DNA of 64,000 nucleotides from Flavobacteriaceae bacterium HL-DH10 (GTDB taxonomy: Bacteria > Bacteroidota > Bacteroidia > Flavobacteriales > Flavobacteriaceae). The stretch is taken from positions 384,001-448,000 of the forward strand of contig CP134536.1 of NCBI GenBank assembly GCA_031826515.1, read 5' to 3'. The translations under genes were made by a program, and so were the position numbers. Below the pieces are notes generated by a model. That model had not been told where the DNA came from. It ran no database searches and saw only the letters and a program-made list of their open reading frames with translations. Shown one piece after another: positions 53,544 through 63,040 of this stretch. Position 1 is the stretch's first letter. Each line of letters begins with the position of its first letter.

Positions 53544-54221
53544 ATGAAAATTGACAATAACATAGAAGAATATGACTCTTTAGGAGAAGACCATATTGGA
53601 ACTTCATCAAATACCCCGCTTCGAATGGATGCTTTTAAGCTTTCTAATGAAGAAAAAATAGACATCATTAAAGACGATGTACGTCATATTATGGAAACCT
53701 TAGGACTCGATTTAACTGACGACAGTTTAAATGGTACGCCTAATCGTGTAGCAAAAATGTTTGTTAACGAGATTTTTGGAGGTTTAAATCCTAAGAGAAA
53801 ACCAAAGGCTTCAACGTTCGACAATAAATATAAATATGGCGAAATGCTTGTTGAAAAAAACATTACGGTTTACTCAACTTGCGAACACCATTTATTACCA
53901 ATTGTAGGTAAAGCACATGTTGCTTACATATCTAATGGTACTGTAGTTGGTTTATCTAAAATGAATCGTGTTGTTGATTATTTTGCGAAACGTCCACAAG
54001 TTCAAGAACGTTTAACTATTCAAATAGTAAAAGAATTACAAGAGGTTTTAAATACACAAGATGTTGCTTGTGTAATTGATGCTAAACATTTGTGTGTGAA
54101 TTCTAGAGGTATTAGAGATATTGAAAGTAGTACAGTAACTTCAGAATTTGGTGGGAAATTTAAAGAAGAAACCACCCGTAGAGAGTTTTTAGACTACATC
54201 AAGTTAGACACTAAGTTTTAA
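53544..54221 (+). CDS. folE: GTP cyclohydrolase I
   Basis: A 225-aa enzyme; ATG 53544 is preferred over the upstream TTG. Zinc and catalytic residues are in YSTCEHHLLPIVG and KHLCVNSRG; the family marks TPNRVAKMFVNEIFGG and VVGLSKMNRVVDYFAKRPQVQ (its core) are intact. It makes dihydroneopterin triphosphate, the first step of folate synthesis, complementing folP in this window. Confidence 0.96.
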   Translation: MKIDNNIEEYDSLGEDHIGTSSNTPLRMDAFKLSNEEKIDIIKDDVRHIMETLGLDLTDDSLNGTPNRVAKMFVNEIFGGLNPKRKPKASTFDNKYKYGEMLVEKNITVYSTCEHHLLPIVGKAHVAYISNGTVVGLSKMNRVVDYFAKRPQVQERLTIQIVKELQEVLNTQDVACVIDAKHLCVNSRGIRDIESSTVTSEFGGKFKEETTRREFLDYIKLDTKF

Positions 54222-54277
54222 ACACTTGCTGGTAAGTCGTTAATTTGTTTTTTTGTTAAGCTGAAAAACCAATCCAT

Positions 54278-54640
54278 ATGTATATTTATTCGTTTGAAAA
54301 ATTAGAAGTATGGAAAGAATCTATTAAGCTTGCCACAATTATTTACAATTGCACAAAAGAATTTCCAAATGAAGAAAAATTTGGCTTGATTTCTCAAATG
54401 AGAAGATGTTCTATTTCTATATCTTCTAATATTGCCGAGGGAACAGCTAGACATACGAATAAAGATAAAGCTCATTTTATGGCTATTGCATATGGTTCAA
54501 CATTGGAGCTTTTAAATCAAACTATTATTTCAAAAGAGTTAGGATTTATTTCCGATGAAAAATATAAAATTATTAGATTTGAAATTGAATCTATAACGAA
54601 TAAAATTAACGGGTTACGAAATCATTTTATAAAGACCTAA
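54278..54640 (+). CDS. Four-helix bundle protein (23S rRNA intervening-sequence/S23 family)
   Basis: A 120-aa protein with the family pattern [38 protein letters not shown] and an amphipathic last helix. These proteins were first found encoded inside 23S rRNA intervening sequences, but in Bacteroidota they are common as free genes. No rRNA is nearby. It sits between folE and cysS in the same direction. Function unknown. Confidence 0.88.
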   Translation: MYIYSFEKLEVWKESIKLATIIYNCTKEFPNEEKFGLISQMRRCSISISSNIAEGTARHTNKDKAHFMAIAYGSTLELLNQTIISKELGFISDEKYKIIRFEIESITNKINGLRNHFIKT

Positions 54641-54668
54641 TAGCTTAACAAGCTTCGACTTTACAACT

Positions 54669-56150
54669 ATGCAACTTTACAACAACCAAAAGATAAAAAT
54701 ATACAATTCTCTTACAGGAACTAAAGAAACCTTTAAACCTATTAACGAAGGCTATATTGGTATGTACGTTTGTGGACCAACTGTTTATAGCCATGTACAT
54801 TTAGGAAATGTTAGAACCTTCATGTCTTTTGATATGATTTTCCGTTATTTAAAACATTTAGGGTATAAGGTACGCTATGTTAGAAATATAACAGATGCGG
54901 GACATTTAGAAAACGATGCAGATGCTGGTGAAGACAAAATAACAAAAAAAGCTCGTTTAGAACAAATTGAACCTATGGAAGTGGTGCAACGCTACACTGT
55001 AGATTTTCATAACATTTTAAATACTTTCAATTTTTTACCACCTAGCATTGAACCTACAGCTACAGGTCATATTATTGAACAAATTGAATTGATAGAAACC
55101 ATCATTAAAAATGGTTTTGCATACGAAGTAAACGGTTCTGTTTATTTTGATGTACACAAATTTAACGAAACCAACGATTACGGTATTCTTAGCAAGCGTA
55201 AGCTTGAGGATTTAATACACAACACCCGTGAATTAGACGGACAGAGTGACAAAAAGAATCCGCAAGATTTTGCCCTTTGGAAAAAAGCCGAACCACAACA
55301 TATTATGCGTTGGCCTTCACCTTGGAGTGATGGTTTTCCTGGTTGGCATTTAGAATGTACAGCCATGAGCACAAAGTACCTAGGTGAACAATTTGATATT
55401 CATGGTGGAGGAATGGACTTAAAATTTCCGCATCACGAATGTGAAATTGCTCAAAATAAAGCTGCCAAAGGAAAAAATCCTGTAAATTACTGGATGCATG
55501 CTAATATGCTTGAGCTAAATGGGCAACGCATGTCTAAAACTACAGGAAACACAGTAAATCCTGATGAATTACTATCTGGAAATAACAAATTCTTTAGTAA
55601 AGCTTATGCACCAAGTGTCATTCGTTTTTTTATTGCACAATCGTCTTACCGAAGTGTATTAGATTTAACTAATGATGGTTTACTCGCCAGCGAAAAAGGA
55701 TTTTACAGACTTATGGATGGCGTTAATTTACTAGATAGCTTAAAAGCTTCTGAAACGTCTTCTATTGATATTCCTGCATGGAAACAGAAATGTTATGATG
55801 CCATGAACGACGATTTTAATTCGCCTATTTTAATTGCACATTTATTTGAAGCTGTTAAATATATTAACCAAGTAAAAGACGGTAGCGAAACATTATCTGC
55901 TGAAGATTTAGTTCTTTTAAAAGATACTGTGAATAGTTTTGTTTTTGACATTCTAGGGTTAGAAAACGTTACTAAAAAAGATTCTGGCAGTGATAAACTT
56001 TCTGGAGCAGTTGATATTTTAATTAAATTAAGACAAGAGGCTAGAGCGAATAAAGATTTTGCCTTATCTGATAAAATCCGTGACGAATTAGCAGCTACTG
56101 GCATTCAGCTAAAAGATGGTAAAGAAGGTACTACTTTTTCGACTAATTAG
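54669..56150 (+). CDS. cysS: Cysteinyl-tRNA synthetase
   Basis: A 493-aa class I synthetase. The HIGH-like motif is [15 protein letters not shown], the KMSKS loop is [10 protein letters not shown], and zinc ligands include [16 protein letters not shown] and [10 protein letters not shown]. The C-terminal anticodon-binding region ([20 protein letters not shown]) is complete. It starts 28 bases after the four-helix bundle gene. Confidence 0.96.
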   Translation: MQLYNNQKIKIYNSLTGTKETFKPINEGYIGMYVCGPTVYSHVHLGNVRTFMSFDMIFRYLKHLGYKVRYVRNITDAGHLENDADAGEDKITKKARLEQIEPMEVVQRYTVDFHNILNTFNFLPPSIEPTATGHIIEQIELIETIIKNGFAYEVNGSVYFDVHKFNETNDYGILSKRKLEDLIHNTRELDGQSDKKNPQDFALWKKAEPQHIMRWPSPWSDGFPGWHLECTAMSTKYLGEQFDIHGGGMDLKFPHHECEIAQNKAAKGKNPVNYWMHANMLELNGQRMSKTTGNTVNPDELLSGNNKFFSKAYAPSVIRFFIAQSSYRSVLDLTNDGLLASEKGFYRLMDGVNLLDSLKASETSSIDIPAWKQKCYDAMNDDFNSPILIAHLFEAVKYINQVKDGSETLSAEDLVLLKDTVNSFVFDILGLENVTKKDSGSDKLSGAVDILIKLRQEARANKDFALSDKIRDELAATGIQLKDGKEGTTFSTN

Positions 56151-56159
56151 TTACTTTAT

Positions 56160-56229
56160 GATTTCTAGGAAGTAGGAATCCATTATAAGTCTGAATTAAA
56201 ATTAAACAGATTTCCTCCTTCGAAGGAAT
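56160..56229. repeat. Diverged REP-like element between cysS and yidD
   Basis: GATTTCTAGGAAGTAGGAATC and GATTTCCTCCTTCGAAGGAAT form the arms around the AT-rich centre; arms and centre follow the 79-bp element but with more substitutions and a shorter middle. Confidence 0.55.
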
Positions 56230-56235
56230 AAAAAA

Positions 56236-56460
56236 ATGTTAAAAAAACTACTTATAGCACCGTTTTTGTTTTTGATAAAAGTGTATCAAACATTGATATC
56301 GCCTTTAACACCTGCATCATGTAGATTTCAACCCACTTGCTCCCATTATAGCAAAGACGCTTTACAAAAACATGGGTTATTCAGAGGTGGTTGGTTAGCT
56401 ATAAAACGTATTTTTAGTTGTCACCCTTGGGGCGGCTCTGGTTACGATCCAGTTCCTTAA
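56236..56460 (+). CDS. yidD: Membrane protein insertion efficiency factor
   Basis: A 74-aa protein of the YidD family: [18 protein letters not shown] with the conserved Cys residues, then [23 protein letters not shown]. It assists YidC-dependent membrane protein insertion. Elsewhere it is usually linked to rnpA/yidC; here it stands after cysS. Confidence 0.94.
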   Translation: MLKKLLIAPFLFLIKVYQTLISPLTPASCRFQPTCSHYSKDALQKHGLFRGGWLAIKRIFSCHPWGGSGYDPVP

Positions 56461-56484
56461 AACAAAATTGACTACAAACCAGCC

Positions 56485-57720
56485 TCAATCAAACCTAATA
56501 GCCTTTACTGGAGATATTTTAGTAATAATATATGATGGCACTAAAAGCATCATTAAACATAAAACAAGCGTTCCTAAATTCAAAGCAAACACATAACCAA
56601 AACTTATATAAACAGGAGCTTCGGTAACATAATACACACTAGGGTCTAACGGAAATAACTTAAAGTATTTTTGAGCAAATAGTAAACCTAAGCCTAAAAT
56701 ATTCCCCCATAACAATCCTAAAAAAATAAGGTAAGACGCATTATATAAAAACAGCTTTCTAATACTCCAATTATTACTCCCTAAAGCTTTTAATATGCCT
56801 ATCATTTGCGTGCGCTCTAGTATTAAAACAAGTAATGCCGTTATCATATTTATTCCTGCAACCAAAATCATAATACCAATAATACCATAAATATTTTTGT
56901 CAAATATTTTTATCCATTCAAAAATGGAAGCATATTTATCACTTACTATTTGCGTATTAAAAGTAGATGGTGTGTTTTTGTATATTTCTATGCCTTTTGT
57001 TTGCAACGCATCAAAATCATCAATAAACACTTCAAAGTTCCCTATTTGATCTTCTTTCCATTTATTAATACGCTGAATATGACGAATATTTCCAATTAAA
57101 AATTGTTTATCTAAATCTTCAAAACCCGAATTATATATACCAACAATATTAAAAGTGATGATATTAGGTAATTTTTCTGTATCCGTTTTTAAAAATACCA
57201 TTTGGAAGGTATCATCAACTTTAAAACCTAATCGATTAGCTAAATATTGAGATATTAAAACCTCTTCGCTCCATTTTTTCTCAAAAGTTGGCAACCTACC
57301 TTCTATTAAAAACTCTTTAAAATATTTCCAATCATAATCGGTTCCTACTCCTTTTAAAATAGCACCTTCAAAATCAGTTTCAGTGCGAATAACACCAAAT
57401 TTTGCAGCTACAGCCTGAATATGACTTATACCTTCAACCGATTTAAACTCTGGATAAAACTCTTGATTTTTAGATATCGGGAATACACTTTCTTCCGAGT
57501 TATTACTATCGTAATTAGAAATAAGAACATCGCCATTAAACGCCACTACTTTTTCACGTATTTTTTGCTGCAAACCAATACCGGTTGCAATAGCAATCAT
57601 CATAACCACAATACCAATGGCAATTGCTGCAATACCAATTTTTATTATTGGTGCCGATATGCTACTTTTATACGCTTTACTACCAATAATGCGTTTAGCT
57701 ATAAAAAACTCGTAATTCAA
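56485..57720 (-). CDS. LolC/LolE-like FtsX-family ABC permease
   Basis: A 411-aa inner-membrane protein with one N-terminal helix (IGIAAIAIGIVVMMIAIATG), a large periplasmic MacB_PCD-like domain and three C-terminal helices (ALLVLILERTQMIGILKALG with the coupling region). The arrangement matches LolC/E lipoprotein-releasing permeases. Its ATPase partner is not next to it. It is divergent from the DUF1343 gene, with 8 bases between the start codons, so both promoters must lie inside the opposite coding regions. Confidence 0.88.
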   Translation of the reverse strand: MNYEFFIAKRIIGSKAYKSSISAPIIKIGIAAIAIGIVVMMIAIATGIGLQQKIREKVVAFNGDVLISNYDSNNSEESVFPISKNQEFYPEFKSVEGISHIQAVAAKFGVIRTETDFEGAILKGVGTDYDWKYFKEFLIEGRLPTFEKKWSEEVLISQYLANRLGFKVDDTFQMVFLKTDTEKLPNIITFNIVGIYNSGFEDLDKQFLIGNIRHIQRINKWKEDQIGNFEVFIDDFDALQTKGIEIYKNTPSTFNTQIVSDKYASIFEWIKIFDKNIYGIIGIMILVAGINMITALLVLILERTQMIGILKALGSNNWSIRKLFLYNASYLIFLGLLWGNILGLGLLFAQKYFKLFPLDPSVYYVTEAPVYISFGYVFALNLGTLVLCLMMLLVPSYIITKISPVKAIRFD

Positions 57721-57728
57721 TTTATATA

Positions 57729-59006
57729 ATGAGGTTTAATGTTGTCAAAAATACAGTTTTATTATTTGTTTTAGTAATGATTTCTTGTGCAAACTTGTCG
57801 AAATCTGAAGCTAAAAATCTGAAGTCTGAAATTATTAAACAGAATGAAGTTCTCAATAAAATTGAAAATGACAGTACAATCATAGTTGGCGCAAATCAAA
57901 TGGAGTCCTATTTACCTTTACTAAAAGGAAAACGGGTTGGTATTGTAGCGAATCAAACTTCCGTAATATTTAAACATAATCCTACGTCTTCTCTCGAACC
58001 TAGCAATGACGCATATTCGCATTTAGTTGATTCACTAGTATTATTAAACATTGATATAAAAACAGTCTTTGCTCCAGAACATGGCTTTAGAGGAACTGCT
58101 GATGCTGGCGAACATGTAAAAGATGGTATAGATACTAAAACCAATTTACCTATAGTGTCACTTTACGGAAAAAACAAAAAACCATCACCCGGACAACTTA
58201 AAAACATAGACATCATCATTTTTGATATTCAAGATGTAGGCGCTCGATTTTACACTTATATTTCATCATTACATTATGTTATGGAAGCTTCTGCTGAAGC
58301 AAGAATTCCTGTAATTATTCTTGATAGACCAAACCCTAACGGACATTATATTGATGGTCCTATTTTAGAAATGGAACATACAAGTTTTGTTGGAATGCAT
58401 CCTATTCCTGTCGTGCATGGTATGACTATTGGCGAATATGCTAAAATGATTAATGGTGAAAAATGGTTAGCAAACGGCATACAATGTGAATTGAACGTGA
58501 TTCCTTTAAAAAACTATAATCATAGTGTTAGTTATAGTTTACCAATATATCCGTCTCCTAATTTACCAAACGATAAATCTATTAACCTATATCCTAGCTT
58601 ATGCTTTTTTGAAGGCACCAATGTGAGTGTGGGAAGAGGTACAAAGTTTCCTTTTCAAATTTTTGGAAGTCCGTTTTTGAATCCTAAATTATATGATTTT
58701 GAATTTACTCCTGAACCTAATTTCGGATCAAAATATCCAAAACATCAAGATAAATTATGCCACGGTAAAAATTTAATATTAACAGAAAACCTAAAGATTT
58801 TAAATTTAAAATGGCTTATTGAAGCGTATAATAACACAGAAAATAAGGCTGAATTTTTCAATACATTCTTCACTAAATTAGCAGGCACAAAAAAACTACA
58901 ACAACAAATTGAAGCTGGTTTAAATGAAGAACAAATAAAAGCAACATGGCAAGAAGGATTAAAAAACTTCAAAAAAACAAAAGCTAAATATTTAATTTAC
59001 AAATAG
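57729..59006 (+). CDS. DUF1343/NamZ-like exo-beta-N-acetylmuramidase lipoprotein
   Basis: A 425-aa protein with a lipoprotein signal (LLFVLVMISCANLSK). DUF1343 marks: LLKGKRVGIVANQTSVI, FAPEHGFRGTADAGEHVKDG, LPIVSLYGKNKKPS, IDIIIFDIQDVGARFYTYIS and YPSPNLPNDKS. Members of this family (NamZ) release N-acetylmuramic acid from peptidoglycan fragments, so this enzyme probably recycles cell-wall sugars in the periplasm. It is preceded by a Lys/Glu/Asn-rich linker after the lipobox. Confidence 0.88.
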   Translation: MRFNVVKNTVLLFVLVMISCANLSKSEAKNLKSEIIKQNEVLNKIENDSTIIVGANQMESYLPLLKGKRVGIVANQTSVIFKHNPTSSLEPSNDAYSHLVDSLVLLNIDIKTVFAPEHGFRGTADAGEHVKDGIDTKTNLPIVSLYGKNKKPSPGQLKNIDIIIFDIQDVGARFYTYISSLHYVMEASAEARIPVIILDRPNPNGHYIDGPILEMEHTSFVGMHPIPVVHGMTIGEYAKMINGEKWLANGIQCELNVIPLKNYNHSVSYSLPIYPSPNLPNDKSINLYPSLCFFEGTNVSVGRGTKFPFQIFGSPFLNPKLYDFEFTPEPNFGSKYPKHQDKLCHGKNLILTENLKILNLKWLIEAYNNTENKAEFFNTFFTKLAGTKKLQQQIEAGLNEEQIKATWQEGLKNFKKTKAKYLIYK

Positions 59007-59010
59007 ACTT

Positions 59011-59505
59011 TTAAACTTTAATACGTTTTTTCATTTCCTCAACTATATTAAAAGCAGCAGGACAAATAGCTACATTTTTTAATGTTAAGTTTGAAATTTG
59101 CTGAAACTTTTTTCTATCAGTGTGAGGAAATTCTCTGCAAGCTTTTGGTCGAACATCATAAATAGAACAATAATTATCGGCTCCTAAAAATGTACAAGGC
59201 ACACTTTGCAATACATAATCGTTTTCTTCATCAATACGCAAATACTGACTAATAAATTGCTGTGTTTTCATTCTGAAATGTTTTGCAATTCTATCTACGT
59301 CTTTATCGGTAAATAAAGGCCCTGTAGTTTTGCAACAGTTGGCACATTTTAAACAATCGGTGCGCTCAAACTCTTCTTCATGCAAGTCTTCCATCACATA
59401 ATCTAAATTTTTAGGCGGTTTCTTTTTTAGCTTCGCGAAGAATTTTTTGTTTTCGTTATGCTTATCTTTGGCGAGCTTTGGAAGATTATTTATAATGTCT
59501 TGCAT
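59011..59505 (-). CDS. YkgJ-family cysteine cluster protein
   Basis: A 164-aa cytoplasmic protein with the CxxCxxCC-type cluster CLKCANCCKTTGPLF, a second set CTFLGADNYCSIYDVRPKAC and CREFPHTDRK. The family is thought to bind Zn or an Fe-S cluster; function unknown. The gene is convergent with the DUF1343 gene, 4 bases apart. Confidence 0.9.
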   Translation of the reverse strand: MQDIINNLPKLAKDKHNENKKFFAKLKKKPPKNLDYVMEDLHEEEFERTDCLKCANCCKTTGPLFTDKDVDRIAKHFRMKTQQFISQYLRIDEENDYVLQSVPCTFLGADNYCSIYDVRPKACREFPHTDRKKFQQISNLTLKNVAICPAAFNIVEEMKKRIKV

Positions 59506-59752
59506 GGTGCAAAAATAGAACTTTTCATGATTCTTTTTATTATTTCACAAAGTTTCACAGAGAATTTCGCAGAGTTCCTCTGAGTATAAATAGTTTTAAT
59601 TTATTAATACAACATGAATTTTACTGTTATATAAAAATTGACACGTATTATACTCTGTATCTCTCCGTGTAAACTCAGTTTTACTCTGCGTAAAATAAAA
59701 TTTAAATTTATGAGATTTCCGCCTTTGTGGAAATGAAAAAATAGCATTACTA
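59506..59752. repeat. Intergenic inverted repeats (CTCTGTGAAA-type and REP half-site)
   Basis: AAAGTTTCACAGAGAATTTC with CGCAGAGTTCCTCTGAG (about 59548-59586), and TACTCTGTATCTCTCCGTGT with ACTCAG and ACTCTGCG (about 59650-59690), form an imperfect inverted pair. GATTTCCGCCTTTGTGGAAAT (59712-59732) is a single arm of the REP-like element. No gene. Confidence 0.5.
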
Positions 59753-60448
59753 ATGAAAGACCTTTTCGGAAACGCCTTATTAGATTATCAAAACGGACAT
59801 TATACCGAAGATATTATTACATCTACCAGTATTTCTGATGACGATGCATTACCGCTCCCCTATTTGTTTCGTGATTTTAAAGACATGCCCAAATTGGAAC
59901 AGCAAGCGTTGAAATTAACAAAAGGCAGTATTTTAGATGTTGGCTGTGGCTCAGGAAGTCACAGTTTGTTTTTGCAAGAAAAAGGATTTCAAATTAATGC
60001 CATTGATATTTCGAAAGGCGCTATTGAAGTAGCGAAACAACGTGGTGTTTTAAATGCTGAAGTGAAAAATATTTTAGATGAAACTGAAACTTTTGACACT
60101 GTTTTATTACTAATGAATGGCACAGGGATTTTTCAAGAATTAACCCAAGTTTCAAAATACTTAACGCATTTAAAAAGTCTGCTAAACCCTAACGGACAAA
60201 TTTTAATGGATTCATCTGATATTAAATACATGTATGAAGATGAAGATGGTGGTTATTGGATGGATACCAACGCTTCTTACTACGGTGAACTTGATTACTT
60301 CCTTTCATACAAAAACGAAAAAGAAACGCCCATGAAATGGTTGTATTTAGATTTTAATACTTTAAAACTAGCCTGTGAAACGGTTGGTTTACAATGTGAG
60401 TTGGTTATGGAAGGTGAGCATTTTGATTATTTGGCTCGATTAAGTTAA
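59753..60448 (+). CDS. Class I SAM-dependent methyltransferase
   Basis: A 231-aa protein with SAM motif I ILDVGCGSGSHSLFLQ, acidic motif II INAIDISKGAIEVA and the FDTVLLLMNGTGIFQ strand. The C-terminal part (MKWLYLDFNTLKLACETVGL) is typical of small-molecule methyltransferases. It is flanked by repeats and stands alone; the substrate is unknown. Confidence 0.85.
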   Translation: MKDLFGNALLDYQNGHYTEDIITSTSISDDDALPLPYLFRDFKDMPKLEQQALKLTKGSILDVGCGSGSHSLFLQEKGFQINAIDISKGAIEVAKQRGVLNAEVKNILDETETFDTVLLLMNGTGIFQELTQVSKYLTHLKSLLNPNGQILMDSSDIKYMYEDEDGGYWMDTNASYYGELDYFLSYKNEKETPMKWLYLDFNTLKLACETVGLQCELVMEGEHFDYLARLS

Positions 60449-60451
60449 ACT

Positions 60452-60530
60452 CTCATTCCTGCGAAAGCAAGAATCTTATAAATTGAAACTTATTTTCTTT
60501 AATGCAGATTCCCGCCTACGCAGGAATAAC
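60452..60530. repeat. Dispersed 79-bp REP-like element (copy 2)
   Basis: CATTCCTGCGAAAGCAAGAATC on the left and GATTCCCGCCTACGCAGGAAT on the right, with the shared centre AATTGAAACTTATTTTCTTT. Same size and layout as copies at 34786 and 62940. It lies between convergent genes and could also act as a terminator. Confidence 0.8.
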
Positions 60531-60534
60531 AAAT

Positions 60535-61116
60535 TTAGATTACAAACCTATAATGTCCAATAATCTTAAAACTAAATAAGCAATCTTCTAAAACTTGACC
60601 GCCGCCAATATTATGGACAATTAAATATCGCTTGCCGTCATTTGATTTCTTATTAACCACAAAACCAATATGAGTTATGGCGCCACCTAAATTCCAACAA
60701 ACAACATCCCCTGGTTTATAATCATTCGGATTTTTAGTGATTAGCTTCTCTGCTCCTTGTCGTTTAAAATAAGTCATTAAATTAGGTACACGTCTGTGGT
60801 CAATATTCTTATCGGTTGATTTCAATCCCCATATTTTTGGATACAAATTAAAATACGCTTTCATATCTTGATGTACTTCCTTTTGCAAATCAACACCTAA
60901 TTTTCTAAAAGCTCTAATCACCACATCTGTACAAACACCTTTACTAGAAGGCACATCGCCGTTTGGATAATCAATTGAAAAATAACTGGGATCGTAAGTA
61001 ACCTTTTGTTTTGTCAATTCTAAAGCAGCATCATAAAGTGTTAATTGTTCAGTAATATTTTGAGCTTCAATAAAACTGAAACAAAAAACAAAGAAAATGA
61101 AAAGAAGTTTTTGCAT
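60535..61116 (-). CDS. DUF1287 family secreted protein
   Basis: A 193-aa protein with a signal peptide (LLFIFFVFCFSFIEAQ). The family marks KGVCTDVVIRAFRKLGVDLQ, NIDHRRVPNLMTYFKRQG and YKPGDVVCWNLGGAITHIGF carry a Cys, His and Asp set like that of NlpC/P60 or transglutaminase-like peptidases. Exact function unknown; a role in cell-wall peptide cleavage is possible. Confidence 0.87.
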   Translation of the reverse strand: MQKLLFIFFVFCFSFIEAQNITEQLTLYDAALELTKQKVTYDPSYFSIDYPNGDVPSSKGVCTDVVIRAFRKLGVDLQKEVHQDMKAYFNLYPKIWGLKSTDKNIDHRRVPNLMTYFKRQGAEKLITKNPNDYKPGDVVCWNLGGAITHIGFVVNKKSNDGKRYLIVHNIGGGQVLEDCLFSFKIIGHYRFVI

Positions 61117-61128
61117 AAAATGATAAAC

Positions 61129-61150
61129 AGATTCCTGCCTTCGCAGGAAT
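61129..61150. repeat. Single arm of the REP-like element
   Basis: AGATTCCTGCCTTCGCAGGAA is one palindromic arm of the 79-bp element, lying between the DUF1287 gene and the beta-barrel gene. Another lone arm, GATTTCCGACTGTACGGAAAT, is at 32521-32541. Confidence 0.7.
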
Positions 61151-62904
61151 TAAAAATCAAACTTAAAAGTAGCACCCGCTAAAAACTGAATACTTTGCAC
61201 TGGAAAATTTTGCCAGCGTTGGTAACCTTCATTAGCAATATTATTCGCTTTTGCAAATACAGAAATTTGATCGTTAATATGATAACCAACATGTGCATTG
61301 GCATCAAAATAACTTTCCAAAGTTACAGTAAAGGGCGTTGTAGCAATAGATGGATCATTTAAAAAGAATTGATCTTTTCGTTCTCCCACATAAAACAAAT
61401 TAGCACCAGCAAACCAATGTTCATCGATTTGATAATCTAAAAACAGAGACCCTTTTACATCTGGTAAGTTCCAAGCTTCAGCTTCATCATCGGTAGAATA
61501 ACTAAAATATTCTGCCTTTATACCTAATTTAAAATTTCGATTTACATCTACATTTATTTCTCCTGCGAAACCAAAAGTATCTACATCGTCATATACAATT
61601 CCAAATGAATTCCCATAAGTATAATTTTCATCTGTAGTTGTAATATCGTTATTTCTAAATAACGCTTTATTTCTATCAGCAATGTAACGCCCGCTAACAT
61701 TATAACTCATGTTGCTAGACAACTTTCCTTTTAAACCTACATAAGCATTATATAATTGATCGGTTGGTGTTATACCCATTTCTGGATTACTTTCTGTACT
61801 TCCTAAAGTTGGAGACACAAACTGGTTTTCAGCAGCAAAACCATAATAAGAATTCTGAATTAAATCACCTTGAATACCTCCATAAACGATTAACACATCG
61901 TTAACCAATCTGTAAGTAGCCGTAACATTTGGATATATATAAAACTTGCTCTCACCAGATTCGTTATCGTTTAAATAATATGTAGAAACCCCAAGATTAA
62001 TGGTTAAATCATCTTCTTTCATTTGGTAAGTTGGCGATATTCCTATTTGAAAATTACCATAATTTAGTTCCTCATTGGTATAATAATTTCTATCAAAGGT
62101 TCCGCCTAAATAATCTAATTTTATATCAGTTGATACCTCTTCGTCATTTATAGGAACATCTACTGTTGCTTTTGCAATAAATCTATTTTCGCCAGAACCT
62201 TGGTTATCTCCAAAACGTCTAAAAAAGAAACTTCCGGAGTTAATATATGTATCTTCAAAACTAATATCGCCACCAAAATGTGCATTAAAAAAGGAATGAT
62301 CGACTTCAATGTTATCTGTTTGGGCTTGCGGAATTATTGATTGCGGTACACCATACCAATTATACATTTGATGCTGAAATCCTGCTTCTACATTCCACGC
62401 CAAATCTCTTAATCGCGACGCATAATTCACATTAATTTTTGAATTTGAAAAATTATCATCAAAAGACAAACCTTCAATCCCACCAGCAGATGAATGGTGA
62501 CTTAAGTATCCACCAACACTTTCGTTTCTGCTAATAGCATGATTTAAGTACACTTCGCCTAAAATAGTAGTATAGCTTCCAACACCTAAAGTAGCGTAAT
62601 TATCATATAACTTTATCGGCTTTGCTTTTTCAATAACTGCCGCTTTTCCTTTTGCAGGTGTAAATGTGGATGCTACTGGAAACGAAAATATATTATATTT
62701 AATTTCTTTTTTAGTTTCTGTTGTTTCATCTTCTAAAGACGGAATTTCTTTTACTTTAAAAGCATCTGAAATTGTTGGAGTATAAGGTTTAACTACATCT
62801 ATAACACCTGTATTAATGGTGTCGTTTTCTCTGTTTTGTGAAAAACCAGTGGTTACACTTAATGTAATTACTACTAATAATATATTTTTTATGTGCTTTC
62901 GCAT
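61150..62904 (-). CDS. TonB-dependent-receptor-like outer membrane beta-barrel protein
   Basis: A 584-aa exported protein (signal peptide LLVVITLSVTTGFSQ). A short N-terminal region (VIDVVKPYTPTISDAFKVKE) is followed by many amphipathic strands and a C-terminal strand ending in Phe (LAGATFKFDF), as in outer-membrane barrels. The barrel resembles that of TonB-dependent receptors, but no full plug domain is present. It lies downstream of a TPR gene on the same strand, a pairing seen in flavobacteria, where both may serve the cell envelope. Confidence 0.83.
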   Translation of the reverse strand: MRKHIKNILLVVITLSVTTGFSQNRENDTINTGVIDVVKPYTPTISDAFKVKEIPSLEDETTETKKEIKYNIFSFPVASTFTPAKGKAAVIEKAKPIKLYDNYATLGVGSYTTILGEVYLNHAISRNESVGGYLSHHSSAGGIEGLSFDDNFSNSKINVNYASRLRDLAWNVEAGFQHQMYNWYGVPQSIIPQAQTDNIEVDHSFFNAHFGGDISFEDTYINSGSFFFRRFGDNQGSGENRFIAKATVDVPINDEEVSTDIKLDYLGGTFDRNYYTNEELNYGNFQIGISPTYQMKEDDLTINLGVSTYYLNDNESGESKFYIYPNVTATYRLVNDVLIVYGGIQGDLIQNSYYGFAAENQFVSPTLGSTESNPEMGITPTDQLYNAYVGLKGKLSSNMSYNVSGRYIADRNKALFRNNDITTTDENYTYGNSFGIVYDDVDTFGFAGEINVDVNRNFKLGIKAEYFSYSTDDEAEAWNLPDVKGSLFLDYQIDEHWFAGANLFYVGERKDQFFLNDPSIATTPFTVTLESYFDANAHVGYHINDQISVFAKANNIANEGYQRWQNFPVQSIQFLAGATFKFDF

Positions 62905-62939
62905 ACTTTTATTTATTTTTTTAATTGATTGACTTCTTT

Positions 62940-63019
62940 GTCATTCCCGCGAAGGTGGGAATCCACATTATACTAATTTAATTTTCATTTTATGAGATTC
63001 CTGCCTTCGCAGGAATGAC
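62940..63019. repeat. Dispersed 80-bp REP-like element (copy 3)
   Basis: TCATTCCCGCGAAGGTGGGA...GATTCCTGCCTTCGCAGGAAT with an AT-rich centre (TTTAATTTTCATTTTATGA). Both arms are close to perfect hairpins. It separates the TPR gene from the barrel gene. Confidence 0.82.
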
Positions 63020-63040
63020 AATTTAACTCGAACTAACAAC

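Noticed and set aside
54278-54640. Four-helix bundle protein as evidence of an rRNA intervening sequence
   Set aside because: No rRNA sequence flanks it; neighbours are folE and cysS.
34786-63019. CRISPR array made of the ATTCCTGC repeats
   Set aside because: Repeats are single elements kilobases apart with no regular spacers, and no cas genes are present.
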